From Diplolepis rosae (Eukaryota; Arthropoda; Insecta; Hymenoptera; Diplolepididae), in NCBI GenBank assembly GCA_030998225.1, contig JAPYXD010000739.1:434001-498000 (forward strand): a DNA stretch of 64,000 bases, written 5' to 3'. A program made the translations under genes and the position numbers. Shown here one piece after another: positions 31,158-41,497 of the stretch. How positions within the stretch are numbered: position 1 is the first letter of the stretch; every line of letters starts with the position of its first letter. Below the pieces are notes generated by a model, which saw only the letters and a list, made by a program, of their open reading frames with translations, was not told the origin of the DNA and did not search any database.

Positions 31158-33497
31158 TCAAATATATCGTAAAAAGGCATGTTTAACTCTATTGACATGC
31201 ACAATTTTTCTGACTGTTGGAGTCATTTGCAATTCAATGTTTAATTCATCGATTACTTTAATAATTTTAAAAGGTCCTAGATAGTGATCTTCAAATTTAT
31301 TATCTCTAGCATCATTTAAGACATAAACGTATTGATTTATTTCGAAAACTCGTTCATTAATTTTTCTATCGTAGTACTTTTTGCAGCGTCTTTTAGCAGC
31401 CTCCAAACGAACAAAAGCAAGTGACTCGGTTTCTACTATTCTATTTAGAATTTCATCCACAAAATCTACATATGTTCTAGGTACCTCCTCGTCTGCAAAT
31501 TCTGTAGGAAATCGAACCTTCCTTCCGAAAACTATTTCGTGAGGAGTCATGCCGGTTGATTCGTGCACCGAAGTATTAAAAGAGAAAAGTGCGTACGGAA
31601 GCCATTGGTCCCAGTTACTTCGCTCGCAATAATTACGTAAGTATTCTACGAAAGTGTGGTGACTTCGTTCTAAAGCTCCTAGTGATTGAGGATGATAAGC
31701 ACTAGAACGATACTGACGAATTTTAAATAATGCCGCAAAACTATTCATAATTTGACTCATAAATTGTGAACCTTGATCGGTTTGTATGGCTTCCGGACAT
31801 CCAAAAATACAAATAAGATTTTCTGCAAGGGCTACAGCAATATGAGGAGCATCAATTTTTGAGAGTGGAATCGCGCCCGAAAACTTGCTTAAACAGTCTT
31901 GCCAGGTGAGCATATACAGATTTCCTGATTCTGTGAGAGGTAAAGGACCCACTAAATCGATCTGTACCTTTTCGAAAGACCGATTAGGTGTATCAGTAAT
32001 ACGCATCGGCATTTTTGTTTTGATTCTAGTTAATTTCCTTTTTTGACATGTTTCGCATGTTTTTACGTATTCTCTAATTTCGTTTCGCATGCCTTTCCAA
32101 TAAAATTTTTCTCGCACTCTAGCTAAAGTTTTGGTTTCGCCTTTATGTCCCCCTACCGTCGAATCATGAGATTCTCTTATGATTTGTAAACGTTTTTCCT
32201 CTGAAGGGATTTGTATTTCGCCTGTACATACTGTAATTTTAAAATCCCCTTTTCCAAAATGTGTTCTAAAAATTCGCTCTATTATGGACCACGACATTTT
32301 ATCGAAACCATTCCCCTCTCGTGATATACTAATTGACTTAATGCTGGCTGCTTCCATGGCTTCCCTTAATGTACTAACAGCCTTTTCAATATTTTTTGCA
32401 AATACTTTCGCGTCAAAAGTTTCTTTGATAAATAAATTGTAAACAAAATGTTTTTCATGAATTGTAGATGAAACATAACCTAATTCAGCGTTTATTTCTT
32501 TCAGGTCGGAGATCTTAATAATGGAATTGTCGCTGAGCTCTCTTCCTACGGGGGTGGTTAGAACTCCGTCACACGAGGAGAAATTAATAATATTGTCGTC
32601 TCTCATCCATAATTTGTCTTTACTTAGCTGGAACAATGGTGTAAGTATCTGATTGCCCTGTTTTCCTTCTGTAATTAATACTGGTGTTGCTTCTGCTAAT
32701 GCGCTTGTATCCAACCCCATTTGTTCGAAACATTCACTAGAATCACATGCATTCATCAAAACATTTCCCCAAACTCCAATTAAATCACTCATTTCATTCT
32801 CGCTCAATTCATTTTCATCGTCATTATTGACGTGGTAATCATCAATTTTATTTCCTTCGTTATCCTTGAATCCGTCACAACTCTTCAGCTTTCTCGAGTG
32901 TCCTGCAGAAACACTGTTACCCCCCTCGGCAGGAGGATTGGTACTTTCCTTCAGTAACCAATCCTCGGAGGAAACGACCCCTCCTTTAGGGCATCTTTCC
33001 CCCTTCTTATAAGGGATGACCCCGCGTGTCGACAACCCCTCACCCAGTGAGGGCATCTCGCACCGGCAATCCTTCCCTCGGGAGTGCAACCCCGCGTGTC
33101 GACAACCCTTCACCCAGTGAAGGCATCTCGCACCGGCAGCTCCCTCCCCTGGAGCAACCCCGCGTGATGACAGCCCCTCACCCAGTGAAGGCACCTCAAT
33201 CACCGGCTGTTCTCCATTCCCAGAGGAAAAGCGATTCTTTCCTCCTCCTCTGGTAGCACACGAGCTGCTAGCTCTTCTTTTCCTATTAATTCTCGCATTT
33301 TTCCCTTCCTTATCGCCAGGCCATAGCCGACACTGATGGTAGATGCCATTCGTTCCACTCTTACAACCCTTGCCTAACTTCGACTCTCGATCGTTGAGTT
33401 GAATGACCTTGGGTGTGACACAAAAGCATGACCCGAAATTCACATCGCCACATTTGTCTGACTCGACCTGATAGGGTAACTTTTGATCAGAAATGGG
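31158..33497 (-). CDS. pol, second part: long linker and integrase
   Basis: In frame with the upstream pol ORF and separated from it only by TAG at 33498-33500. The first ~400 codons are an unusual linker with low-complexity, glycine/arginine-rich repeats encoded by a 70-bp tandem array. Then comes the integrase: the zinc-binding H-H-C-C (HDSTVGGHKG and CETCQKRK), the core aspartates and glutamate (VQIDLVGPL, IQTDQGSQF, GALERSHHTF) and a C-terminal GPY/F-type module (YLGPFKIIKV). All catalytic residues are present. Its product would insert element cDNA into chromosomes. Whether the TAG is read through or inactivates the copy cannot be told from one sequence. Confidence 0.9.
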   Translation of the reverse strand, partial: PISDQKLPYQVESDKCGDVNFGSCFCVTPKVIQLNDRESKLGKGCKSGTNGIYHQCRLWPGDKEGKNARINRKRRASSSCATRGGGKNRFSSGNGEQPVIEVPSLGEGLSSRGVAPGEGAAGARCLHWVKGCRHAGLHSRGKDCRCEMPSLGEGLSTRGVIPYKKGERCPKGGVVSSEDWLLKESTNPPAEGGNSVSAGHSRKLKSCDGFKDNEGNKIDDYHVNNDDENELSENEMSDLIGVWGNVLMNACDSSECFEQMGLDTSALAEATPVLITEGKQGNQILTPLFQLSKDKLWMRDDNIINFSSCDGVLTTPVGRELSDNSIIKISDLKEINAELGYVSSTIHEKHFVYNLFIKETFDAKVFAKNIEKAVSTLREAMEAASIKSISISREGNGFDKMSWSIIERIFRTHFGKGDFKITVCTGEIQIPSEEKRLQIIRESHDSTVGGHKGETKTLARVREKFYWKGMRNEIREYVKTCETCQKRKLTRIKTKMPMRITDTPNRSFEKVQIDLVGPLPLTESGNLYMLTWQDCLSKFSGAIPLSKIDAPHIAVALAENLICIFGCPEAIQTDQGSQFMSQIMNSFAALFKIRQYRSSAYHPQSLGALERSHHTFVEYLRNYCERSNWDQWLPYALFSFNTSVHESTGMTPHEIVFGRKVRFPTEFADEEVPRTYVDFVDEILNRIVETESLAFVRLEAAKRRCKKYYDRKINERVFEINQYVYVLNDARDNKFEDHYLGPFKIIKVIDELNIELQMTPTVRKIVHVNRVKHAFLRYI
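33021..33205. repeat. About 70-bp tandem repeat inside pol, three units
   Basis: Units start at 33021, 33091 and 33158 with CCCGCGTGTCGACAACCC or a variant. Each holds the hairpin CCTCACCCAGTGAGG. The array keeps the pol frame open and encodes repeated LGEGLS/RGV-type peptides. Confidence 0.85.
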
Positions 33498-36028
33498 CTA
33501 GGGTGATAAGCTTGGAGTTTGACATTCATCCTCGCTACTGAGGATTTTCTCATTTTCAATTAATTCGTTAACCAACCTATTCTCATTCATCCCATTATTT
33601 GTATCAATGTCCGCACAATTTTCATCATTCGAGCATTTATTTACACTTATAACCACACTATCAAAATCTTCATTCTTCCTCGCAGTAGTACTAAAAACTC
33701 TCTCTATGGGATACTCATGATAAAGAACATTGCTTCCATTGAAACAAACACTTTTAGAATTTTCCATAGTTTTGTTTTCATTATTCACTCTCCCTGATCC
33801 CATTTTATTTTTAGAATCATTCAACTCTATAGGATTACGAGACAGCGCATCCGCATTAGCATTCACCTTACCTGGTTTAAATGTAATTTTATAGTCGTAT
33901 TCTTGCAATTTTATTTTCCAGCGAGCTAAGCGAGAACCCATTGTGGGATCTTTTAATTGGTCTAGCCAGATTAGAGAACGATGATCTGTAATTAAAGAAA
34001 ACTTTTGCCCGTACACGTAAGGTCTGAAATGTTTTACTGCAAATATAATCGCTAGGAGTTCCTTTTCTGTCGTATTATAATTTATTTCCGCTTGGCTAAG
34101 TGTACGAGAGGCAAACGCGATTGGCAAGTCTTCCCCGATAGCGCCCTGACTGAGAATCGCGCCTAAAGCATAGTCGGATGCGTCAGTTGTAATTATGAAA
34201 GGTTTTGTAAAGTCTGGGTACTGTAAAATAGGCTTTGAACAAAGAATGTTTTTTAATTTGTTGAAAGCCATCTGTGCAGTTTCAGTCCAAGTAAATGGTA
34301 CATTTTTCTTTAAAAGTACAGTCATAGGCTTCGCGATAGACGCAAAATCAGGTATAAACCGGCGATAATATCCAGCTAAGCCTAAAAACTGTTTAACGTT
34401 TTTTCGGCCTTTTGGACAAGGAAATTTGCTAACGGCTTCTATCTTTTTCGGATCTGGTTTCACTCCTACTTCAGAAAGCACGTGTCCTAAATACCCTATT
34501 TCTTTACATAAAAATCTACATTTATCTGGTTGAAGCACAAGTCCTGCTGTTTTTAAACGCCCTAAAAGATTCTCTAATTTTTCGTTATGCTCTTTCAATG
34601 ATTTTGCGTAGATGACTATATCATCCATGTATACGAACATTTCTATACCTTGTAAGCCAGTAAGCACGCGATCCATAAGTCTTTGAAACGTTGCAGGCGC
34701 GTTCTTTAATCCAAAAGGCATTCGATTGAATTGGTAGTGACCAAAGGGAGTAGAGAAGGCCGTTTTATGCCTATCAGCAGGCTCGACTTCAATCTGATAA
34801 AAACCAGAAGCAAGATCGAGTACTGTGAAGTATTTGGCACCCCCCAGCTGATCCAAAATGTCCGTGATATTAGGCAGCGGGTAAGCATCTCCAACGGTCT
34901 TCTCATTGAGGGCACGATAGTCTATGACCATCCTCCATCTTTTGTTCCCCTTGGAATCAGATTTTTTTGGAACCACCCAGACCGGAGAATTGTATGGTGA
35001 ATTTGAAGTGGATATGGCATTGTAACCCTTTAAATTTGTTGTTTCTGTATTAATTACTTCTTTATGTATAACAGGGTACCGATAATTTGATTTATGTACT
35101 GGATTATTGTCGATAGTATTGATGCTATGTTTAAGAACGTTAGTACAAGTTAATTTATCGCCCGGAAGAAAAAATTGGTAAGAAAATTTTTTTATACATT
35201 TTAATAAACTACTTTTTTCCTCAGAATTCAGATCGGTTAGGTTGAGTGTAGCTAGCAATTCTCTAAATCTTTTATCCTTTTTACTTTCAGATTCTTCATC
35301 CACAACAATTCTCTTCACAGATCTGGGGGCTTTATCAAAAAATTCCACTTTTTCCAAACTTACAGGAGAAACAAAAATTTCTACGTCTTTTGTGCACACA
35401 TTAATGCAATAAACGCGAATCTGTCCATCTACCACGGTAGCCAAGGTTTCACCTAGATACACGCCTGGTCCTGCTGGTACCAGAGGTAAGTAACCCTCGT
35501 TAATGTTAGTATTCGTTACTGGTAATGTTACTAACTGTTTCGTTCTCGCTTTCAGATATAGGGTTGTACGTTTAGGTGGGGTAGTAAACGGAAACTTACC
35601 TAACGCATGTTTTATTGTTTTTGTTTTTAAATCAATTATCGCATCAGCTAAGAAAGGCATCCCTAACATTCCATCGAATTTTATTGGAAAGTTATCTGGG
35701 ACTACTTGAAAAGGACAAGACACTCCGTTTACTTCAAGATACACTTCTCCAACTGTTTTTACACCTTCCTCTACAATGCCAAATAAATGATATTTAATTT
35801 GAGTATTAATTTGCGTACTTTTATTAACATTTTTACGTTTAATCAAATTCAGTTCCGCACCCGTGTCTACTACAAATATTCCTTCCTTATTATTTATGTG
35901 TTTACTATTTAATTTAATGGTAGGTGATTGAGCCTTTCCTTCAGTATTGATGCTCAAGACGACCCTTCGGATGGGTACTTCGTCTGGAAAAAGTTCGCCG
36001 TCGCACCACTCCGACGAACTTATTTCTC
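33498..36028 (-). CDS. pol, first part: protease, reverse transcriptase, RNase H
   Basis: The frame has no suitable ATG and overlaps the end of gag in the -1 frame, so it should be made by frameshifting at 36029-36035. The protease has VVDTGAELNLI with an intact DTG. RT blocks include RWRMVIDYRALNEKT, FTVLDLASGFYQIEV, RMPFGLKNAPATFQR and the catalytic FVYMDDIVIYA. RNase H shows TTDASDYALGAILSQ, EKELLAIIFAVKHF and LITDHRSLIWL with the acidic residues kept. About 110 codons of acidic, asparagine-rich linker follow, ending at TAG 33498-33500. The domains look functional. The order PR-RT-RH-IN identifies Ty3/gypsy. Confidence 0.95.
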
Positions 36029-36035
36029 GTTTAAA
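35991..36035 (-). promoter_or_regulatory. Programmed -1 ribosomal frameshift signal
   Basis: On the minus strand the heptamer T TTA AAC (36035 to 36029) is in the gag frame, two sense codons before the gag stop (36022-36020). A 7-nt spacer, GAGAAAT, follows. Then comes a hairpin at 36021-35991: AAGTTC pairs with GAACTT and GTCG with CGAC, with a 3-nt bulge GGC and loop GAGTGGTG. Slippery sequence, spacing and hairpin all fit a -1 shift into the pol frame. Confidence 0.85.
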
Positions 36036-37561
36036 TTTTTCTGTTTATCTTGGCGACCGTGCGTGATTTTACTGAGACGTTTAAAACATTCATCGTAACT
36101 ATGTCCGGGAATTTTGCAGTAGCCACAAGTTACTCTACTTTTTTCCTTTTCATTACTTCCTTCTGTACAGTCTCGAGCATAATGACCTGGCTTTTTGCAA
36201 TTAAAACATTTCCCTGACCTACTTCTAGATTTGTTGCAATCACGTGCGAAGTGTCCAGATTGTTTACATATGTGGCAACTTTTTCCAGTGCTATTCAATA
36301 TACGCGCGCATCCTAATGCGAAGTGCCCGGTTTCACCGCATTTGTGACACGTGACTTCGCATTGGGCATTTAAATTTGTTCTCTCACTATACCTGTCACT
36401 ACCACTTCCTATGCCTCTTCCTCTGACGTTAGACGCTCTACCTGCACCTGCTTCGAACTTCCTAATTCGTGCGTTTGCATTATAAGGTCGGAATCGATTA
36501 GAGACGTTGCCAAAAATTTTATTTTGAAACGATTTTTCCGTGCATCCTTTTGCTTCGCTTTCCGACGGGATTTCTTTTCGATTTAAACCGCTTTCAAATC
36601 CTACTTCCCACTCTGCTGCTTTCGCTAAACTTATTGAATCCTGAAGTGATTTCGGTCTGTCTACCCTAACTCGCCATATTAAATCCCTTTTGAGGCCAAT
36701 TATAAAATTATCATTAGCCGTATCGCGTGCAGATTTAATTAAATATTGGGCTGCTCCTTTAGGATTTTTGTCCTCAATTAATTCTATAAGGTTTGCAAGA
36801 ATCTGGCTAACTCTCGACCCGTATTGCTGTACCGTCTCATCAACGCGTTGCGCAACTGTGGCAAGCGCACTGTTAAGTTGACTGAGGCTCCGATGCTCAG
36901 TAAAAGTTTCTTTTAAATGCCTTAGTAGGTCTTCTAAACTATTCAAATCGCGATCCTGTAGAGAATTGAAAGCATTTCCTACTACTCTCGATCTTATCAT
37001 GAGAAACAAATACCGACGGTCCTTAGATGCGATTGAATCTCGCGCGAACAAACAGTCGTTTATAAATCGACCGACAGGCATATTTTCTCCATCGAAACTT
37101 TTCGGAATAAATTCCAAAGCGGCCCGAAAAGGAATTGGATTTTCCGGTTCCTCATCGGGAGGAGAAAACATTCCTGAACTAGTCGCGCCTACAGAACCGC
37201 CATCGGCGCTATTTGACGCGTGAGCGGAAATACGTTCAATAGGGGTTTCGTAAGGAAGTGCGGATCGACTAAGCGCGCATTCTATCTCTAAATTCGAATT
37301 TTCGCGCAGATCCTCTACGTTCCTTGTGTCAAAAATATTCGCAGTTTGTCGGCTAGGTCCTGGTCCAGCTGTAAAACTACTCATATTTCGCTCTGAATTA
37401 ATGTCAGCGGTTGTTTCTACAATATAGTTTCCTACTCTTGTAGAAGATCGTCCTCTACGAGCGCCACGAACACTTTTACCTTTTCGCGTACTAGCAGTAG
37501 TAGTTTCACGAGCACTGCTAGTAATTTTTTTTGTCATCGAACCGCGATTTCGGGTACGCAT
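36020..37561 (-). CDS. gag polyprotein with four CCHC zinc knuckles
   Basis: 513 codons from the ATG at 37561. The N terminus is basic and Ser/Thr/Arg-rich. The middle (~160-350) has the helical capsid-type pattern (GENMPVGRFINDCLF, RSRVVGNAFNSL, YLIKSARDTANDNFI). Four CCHC knuckles lie at roughly 400-487: CHKCGETGHFALGC, CHICKQSGHFARDC, CFNCKKPGHYARDC and CGYCKIPGHSYDEC. One or two knuckles are usual, so four is high. It would coat and package the element RNA. The frame is intact, and it ends in overlap with pol at the frameshift signal. Confidence 0.95.
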   Translation of the reverse strand: MRTRNRGSMTKKITSSARETTTASTRKGKSVRGARRGRSSTRVGNYIVETTADINSERNMSSFTAGPGPSRQTANIFDTRNVEDLRENSNLEIECALSRSALPYETPIERISAHASNSADGGSVGATSSGMFSPPDEEPENPIPFRAALEFIPKSFDGENMPVGRFINDCLFARDSIASKDRRYLFLMIRSRVVGNAFNSLQDRDLNSLEDLLRHLKETFTEHRSLSQLNSALATVAQRVDETVQQYGSRVSQILANLIELIEDKNPKGAAQYLIKSARDTANDNFIIGLKRDLIWRVRVDRPKSLQDSISLAKAAEWEVGFESGLNRKEIPSESEAKGCTEKSFQNKIFGNVSNRFRPYNANARIRKFEAGAGRASNVRGRGIGSGSDRYSERTNLNAQCEVTCHKCGETGHFALGCARILNSTGKSCHICKQSGHFARDCNKSRSRSGKCFNCKKPGHYARDCTEGSNEKEKSRVTCGYCKIPGHSYDECFKRLSKITHGRQDKQKNLNEK

Positions 37562-38295
37562 TTTCAGAATGGATATATATATATATAAAAAACTTTATAC
37601 AAAACTAATTTGAGAGATTGGCACACGACACTTAATAAAATTGGCAAAAATCGACTTACTTTGTGAAGTTCTTGAAGAATGACTGATCTCTGAAACGAAA
37701 AACAAACAAAATTTATAGTTATAATAAAAGTTATTTGCTCTTAACACTAGTTTCACACACGCGTATCAGTCTCTTCAGTATTGTTGAATTGAGTCCCAGC
37801 GGAAGGTTTTCTGCAAGGATTCTCTGCTCTCGTTGTTGCTCCTTGATCGAGTTGATGTTCCGTAAAAGCCGCAGTGATCTAGGGGGAAAGACTACGTGGA
37901 CCCTTCAAATCACTGACTACGATTCTCGGCACCTCTAAACTGTACCCTCAGCCTCTTGGTTTAAAAAAAACCACGTCAAAAAAAACCTTTGAGGAAGAAA
38001 TCGTGGCCATGTAAATTGTCCTCTTCTTTTGCCTTCCTACTTTCTTTCTCTTGAGGACCTTCGTTTCTAACGCTACTCAGTTCACGTTATAATAAGAAGG
38101 CGGTACTCGAAAAGTAGTACTTCGGCAGCTGCACCCTGGTCCTCCTGGTTCCTGATCCACCTGATTCTCGATGAGCAGAGTATCCTTTCACAATCTACAC
38201 TTAAACACTGATAAATCCGTATCTTGATTAACGTGAAGCACTGCTGTAGTTCAATCTGTCACAAATTCAAATTCACCCGCGACGAGTTTGTGGAA
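37562..38295 (-). other. Leader between primer-binding site and gag
   Basis: About 730 bp without a convincing ORF. It has a TA-dinucleotide run at about 37571-37585 just upstream of the gag ATG. Confidence 0.6.
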
Positions 38296-38313
38296 ATCCC
38301 ACTTCTGACACCA
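38296..38313 (-). promoter_or_regulatory. Primer-binding site, tRNA-Leu type
   Basis: Minus-strand TGGTGTCAGAAGTGGGAT is complementary to the 3' end of a leucine tRNA (ending CTGACACCA). It lies 11 nt from the LTR, a slightly long gap. Confidence 0.75.
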
Positions 38314-38324
38314 AAAAGTTTTCC

Positions 38325-39511
38325 TGTAACGCGCAGGTCAAATATCGCGCGCCAAACAGTTAAAATTCAAACACTTATTTAAATTTAATGGACTGAACTT
38401 CGTTTCACAATAAAGGACTAGGAAGTCCAACTCTCGCGAATGAACCGACTTCTCTTTTTAGTTTTAATCTTAAAGTGGAAACAATATTATTTATCGATTA
38501 ATATAAAATAAGACACAATTATTTAGATAGAAATAAAATATAAACTAAATTTATTCAATGTCTTGTAACTACAAGTATTAATTATTAACTAATTATTTTA
38601 GTTTTGATTTGCTCGAGCGAAATCGAAAAGTGAATAAGACACGAGCTTCTTGTTCACTGTCAAGATCGAGTCTGTTTTTCTGCTTTCGAAAAAGCACTTA
38701 TTCGTTTCCTTGCTGTTAAGTCGGCGCGCGCAAGACCCAGGATCCTTGCCTGTTGGTCCATCCTTCCATGCGCGCGAGAACATCTGTTTTTCGTTACTTT
38801 CATACCCACTAGTAAAAACTCAATGAATACACAAAAGAATAGCGCGACTACGTACTTGAACCGGGCCCATCTTGACATTCCATAAAAATCCAGACCCTTC
38901 GTAGGCGATCGAAGAGGTTAACCCCGAACACGTGTTACGGCTTATGTAAACAAATCTCTGATGCAGTTTTCTGCATGTCGTAAACGCGTCCCTTCCCACG
39001 GTTAAAGTGCTTACAAAAATGTATGGTATGCTTATGAATTTCTTCTCCACTTAAGGACTTTTCTATGAAAAGTCTGTAAGAAGAGAAAGCTTTTCAATAA
39101 TTTTTACAGGGTTCTGGATTCAAGATGTTCTTAAGAAAAACTAAGGAATTTATATTTCCTTTTGTATATCCAGTAAGCTTCGACTCATACCTAAATCTAA
39201 AATATCCTATGCAAGTAAAATGTAAGATTTGAGAAAAATGAATATAAGAATGTATATGAATATATGATACATGTAAGATAAATTTAGGAAATACATTTAA
39301 ACATAACAGGTATGTATTTGGGACGAGATCATCATTCTTCAAAATTTATAATTGTCGATTTGCCAATATCGCTAGCCAATTCTCTCTCTATTCTATTCCA
39401 AACTCGTATGAGTTAGTTTATTCGCGTTTGAATTAAACCGCGCGTTTCCGAATTAATCGTCCGCGCTCTAGCGTATAAAACGAGCAGCGGAAGGATTCTG
39501 CGCTCGTTACA
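38325..39511 (-). repeat. 5' LTR of the 10.5-kb Ty3/gypsy element
   Basis: 1187 bp, ending at GTTACA next to the duplicated GCAA. Apart from the outer ~100 bp (about 39407-39495) no difference from 29022-30208 was noticed by eye. Confidence 0.95.
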
Positions 39512-39592
39512 GCAAACTAACTAAATCTGAATCTACGCGTCCAAATTTTCCAAAGGCTGCGTAGGAGTGGGGCCTCGTTATACTACTTCGTG
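39512..39592. repeat. Repeat R, copy B, right part
   Basis: Continues the match to 19059-19139 after the LTR insertion, including AAATCTGAATCTACGCGTCC, and ends at TACTACTTCGTG. Confidence 0.85.
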
Positions 39593-39726
39593 CTGCATGC
39601 AATGCTATTTTTAGATTTCACGCTTTCGATTATCGAGTCGGAATTGAGAATTGTGTATTTCTGTCGAAACCGTGCATATACATTCATGTAAAAATATTAA
39701 ATATTTTGAAAATTTTTTTTCAAGTA

Positions 39727-39787
39727 TATAGAGCAGTCGACCGGCAATCGAAAGACCTGGGCTCGAATCCCAGCGCAGTCGAAAGCG
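39727..39787 (+). repeat. tRNA-like sequence, probably a pseudogene or SINE fragment
   Basis: CTGGGCTCGAATCCCAG forms a perfect 5-bp T arm with a B-box-like loop. Upstream, TCGA-CCGGCAA-TCGA makes an anticodon-like arm, and TATAGAGC resembles the end of a D arm. The conserved U33 is replaced by C and the acceptor stem is not convincing. Confidence 0.4.
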
Positions 39788-40061
39788 TCATTTTTTCCAC
39801 AGAAAGATTTTCAAATTCTTTAAATATTGAATTTATTTGCATTATTTGCGATATAAGAGTTTGAGATTGTCTACGAGGACACCTGTCGACAACGTATCCT
39901 ATCTGATACGCGACTAGTGATCCTCCGATAATGTAGGCAGTGACAAAAATTTCAAACTCAACTAATTAATTTGAAATCATTTTACTTTATAATTGAAGAT
40001 ATATGTTGATGTTGGTAATTGGCTTTAGGGTCCAAGGTTGATAAAAACTCAGAGTTTTACA

Positions 40062-40107
40062 TAATCAGACGTTTCGGCTCTAATCGGAGCCCTCATCAGT
40101 GATTTAT
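40062..40107 (-). ncRNA. Hammerhead ribozyme, Penelope-type (left arm)
   Basis: The minus strand is identical to the plus-strand motif at 44182-44223: CTGATGA core, stem II GGCTC/GAGCC, GAAAC, GTC cleavage site and stem I AATCA/TGATT. Confidence 0.85.
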
Positions 40108-41497
40108 TTAAATCTAAAAAATACAGAAAGAAAAAGGTTTGCTAACATAGGATTTCTTGTAAGTGTCTAAGTATAAAAATATTTTTAAATTGACATTCGT
40201 GCATGAAGTTGTAGATTGAAATTTTTTGGTGTAATTTTTAATACAATACATATGCACATATACCCACATACACACATACATATATATACATATACATATA
40301 TTATATATATACAATATTATATACATGCTACATATATGCAATATTATAAACAACATTGACTTTTCTTTATTTGAAGCTAAGTATTGAAATATATCAGTGA
40401 TTATATCTATCTTTCATGGGTAGTTGAGGGCAAGACTATCACAGGATAAAATACCTTTTTTAAAAAATGAACATTCTTCAACGTTAAAACTGCCAAATCC
40501 TGCTTAAATATGTAGATATACAATTTTTTAACATTCTTTCTTAAAAATATACAAAACAGCCAAATCTCTTTTGGTATGAAGTGAAATGTGTAAAAAAATT
40601 TAATTTAACATTTTTTCTTTGGCATATTTTCCTTGGAATTTTGTCTCCTGTGATACTTTTTTAGCAAAAATAATTGAAAAAATTGACAGTTTTTTTGCGA
40701 TGACTTAGAGTCCGTAGTGTTATACAAAAGGTTTTTCTCAATCGTGGGTATAGACAATGAGGCTGCTTATTTAGAATGTACACAGAAAGGACATAAATTT
40801 ACATATAATATTGCACATAGATTTTTCTTTGCTTCGAGTCTAGAACTAAAATACCTATGTAAATATTTCTTTGGTGTGAGGCAATGAAAATAACACTGTA
40901 TAAAATACAGTTTTTGGGAATAAATTGCCGATTTTTGCTTAACAAGTAGATGTAAGTAAAAAACTTTGTAAACAATTATAAATTGCGTAAGGAATTGAGA
41001 TGCAATTGTACATAGAATGTTCAAATGTGTAGGTATAGTATTTTTTTTAAATTTTTTAAATTTTTGCACAATTTATCCAAATTTTTTAAAATCCTATCGC
41101 AGACTATATATAAAGTAAAAAAGTAGGACTGACCTTGATTAAAATTACTATTTTTGTATAAATGTTATTATTCCATTTTTTCGTTTTCTGGGAAGGCACA
41201 TAACTTAAACTGTACACACTTTTCTCCTGGGAGGTTGACTCGTAAACTGAGTTACGTTTTGGTTTTTAGGCATGCATAGTGGGATGAGAGTGGAGGGTAA
41301 GATTTTTTTTCCCCTTTTTAGGGATTTTATTTGGAGAAAGAAAAGGATGTGCTGGAGATGGCTGGACTGTTAGGACAATGAGGAGATCATAAAATGTAAC
41401 CTGAGACATAACGGTTCCGTCGCCACATTTTGGGTCTTTTCAGAAAGTTTGTGTATTTGTGTATTTCAGAATGTTTTAATATGAATTTTGAATGGGG

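Larger units (their letters stand above)
29022..39511 (-). mobile_element. Nearly intact Ty3/gypsy LTR retrotransposon, 10.5 kb
   Basis: Two 1187-bp LTRs (TGTAAC...GTTACA) bound a minus-strand gag-pol element. The duplication is GCAA (29018-29021 and 39512-39515). The uninterrupted paralogue at 19059-19062 shows a single GCAA, so the insertion site is exact. Order on the minus strand: primer-binding site, gag, -1 frameshift site, protease-RT-RNase H, in-frame TAG, integrase, ~950 bp of AT-rich non-coding sequence, polypurine tract. No env-like ORF. The LTRs look identical except for a cluster of changes at the outer (U3) end. Confidence 0.95.

Noticed and set aside
39727..39787. A functional tRNA gene
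   Set aside because: The T arm is good, but U33 is missing, the acceptor stem is unconvincing and the D arm is incomplete.
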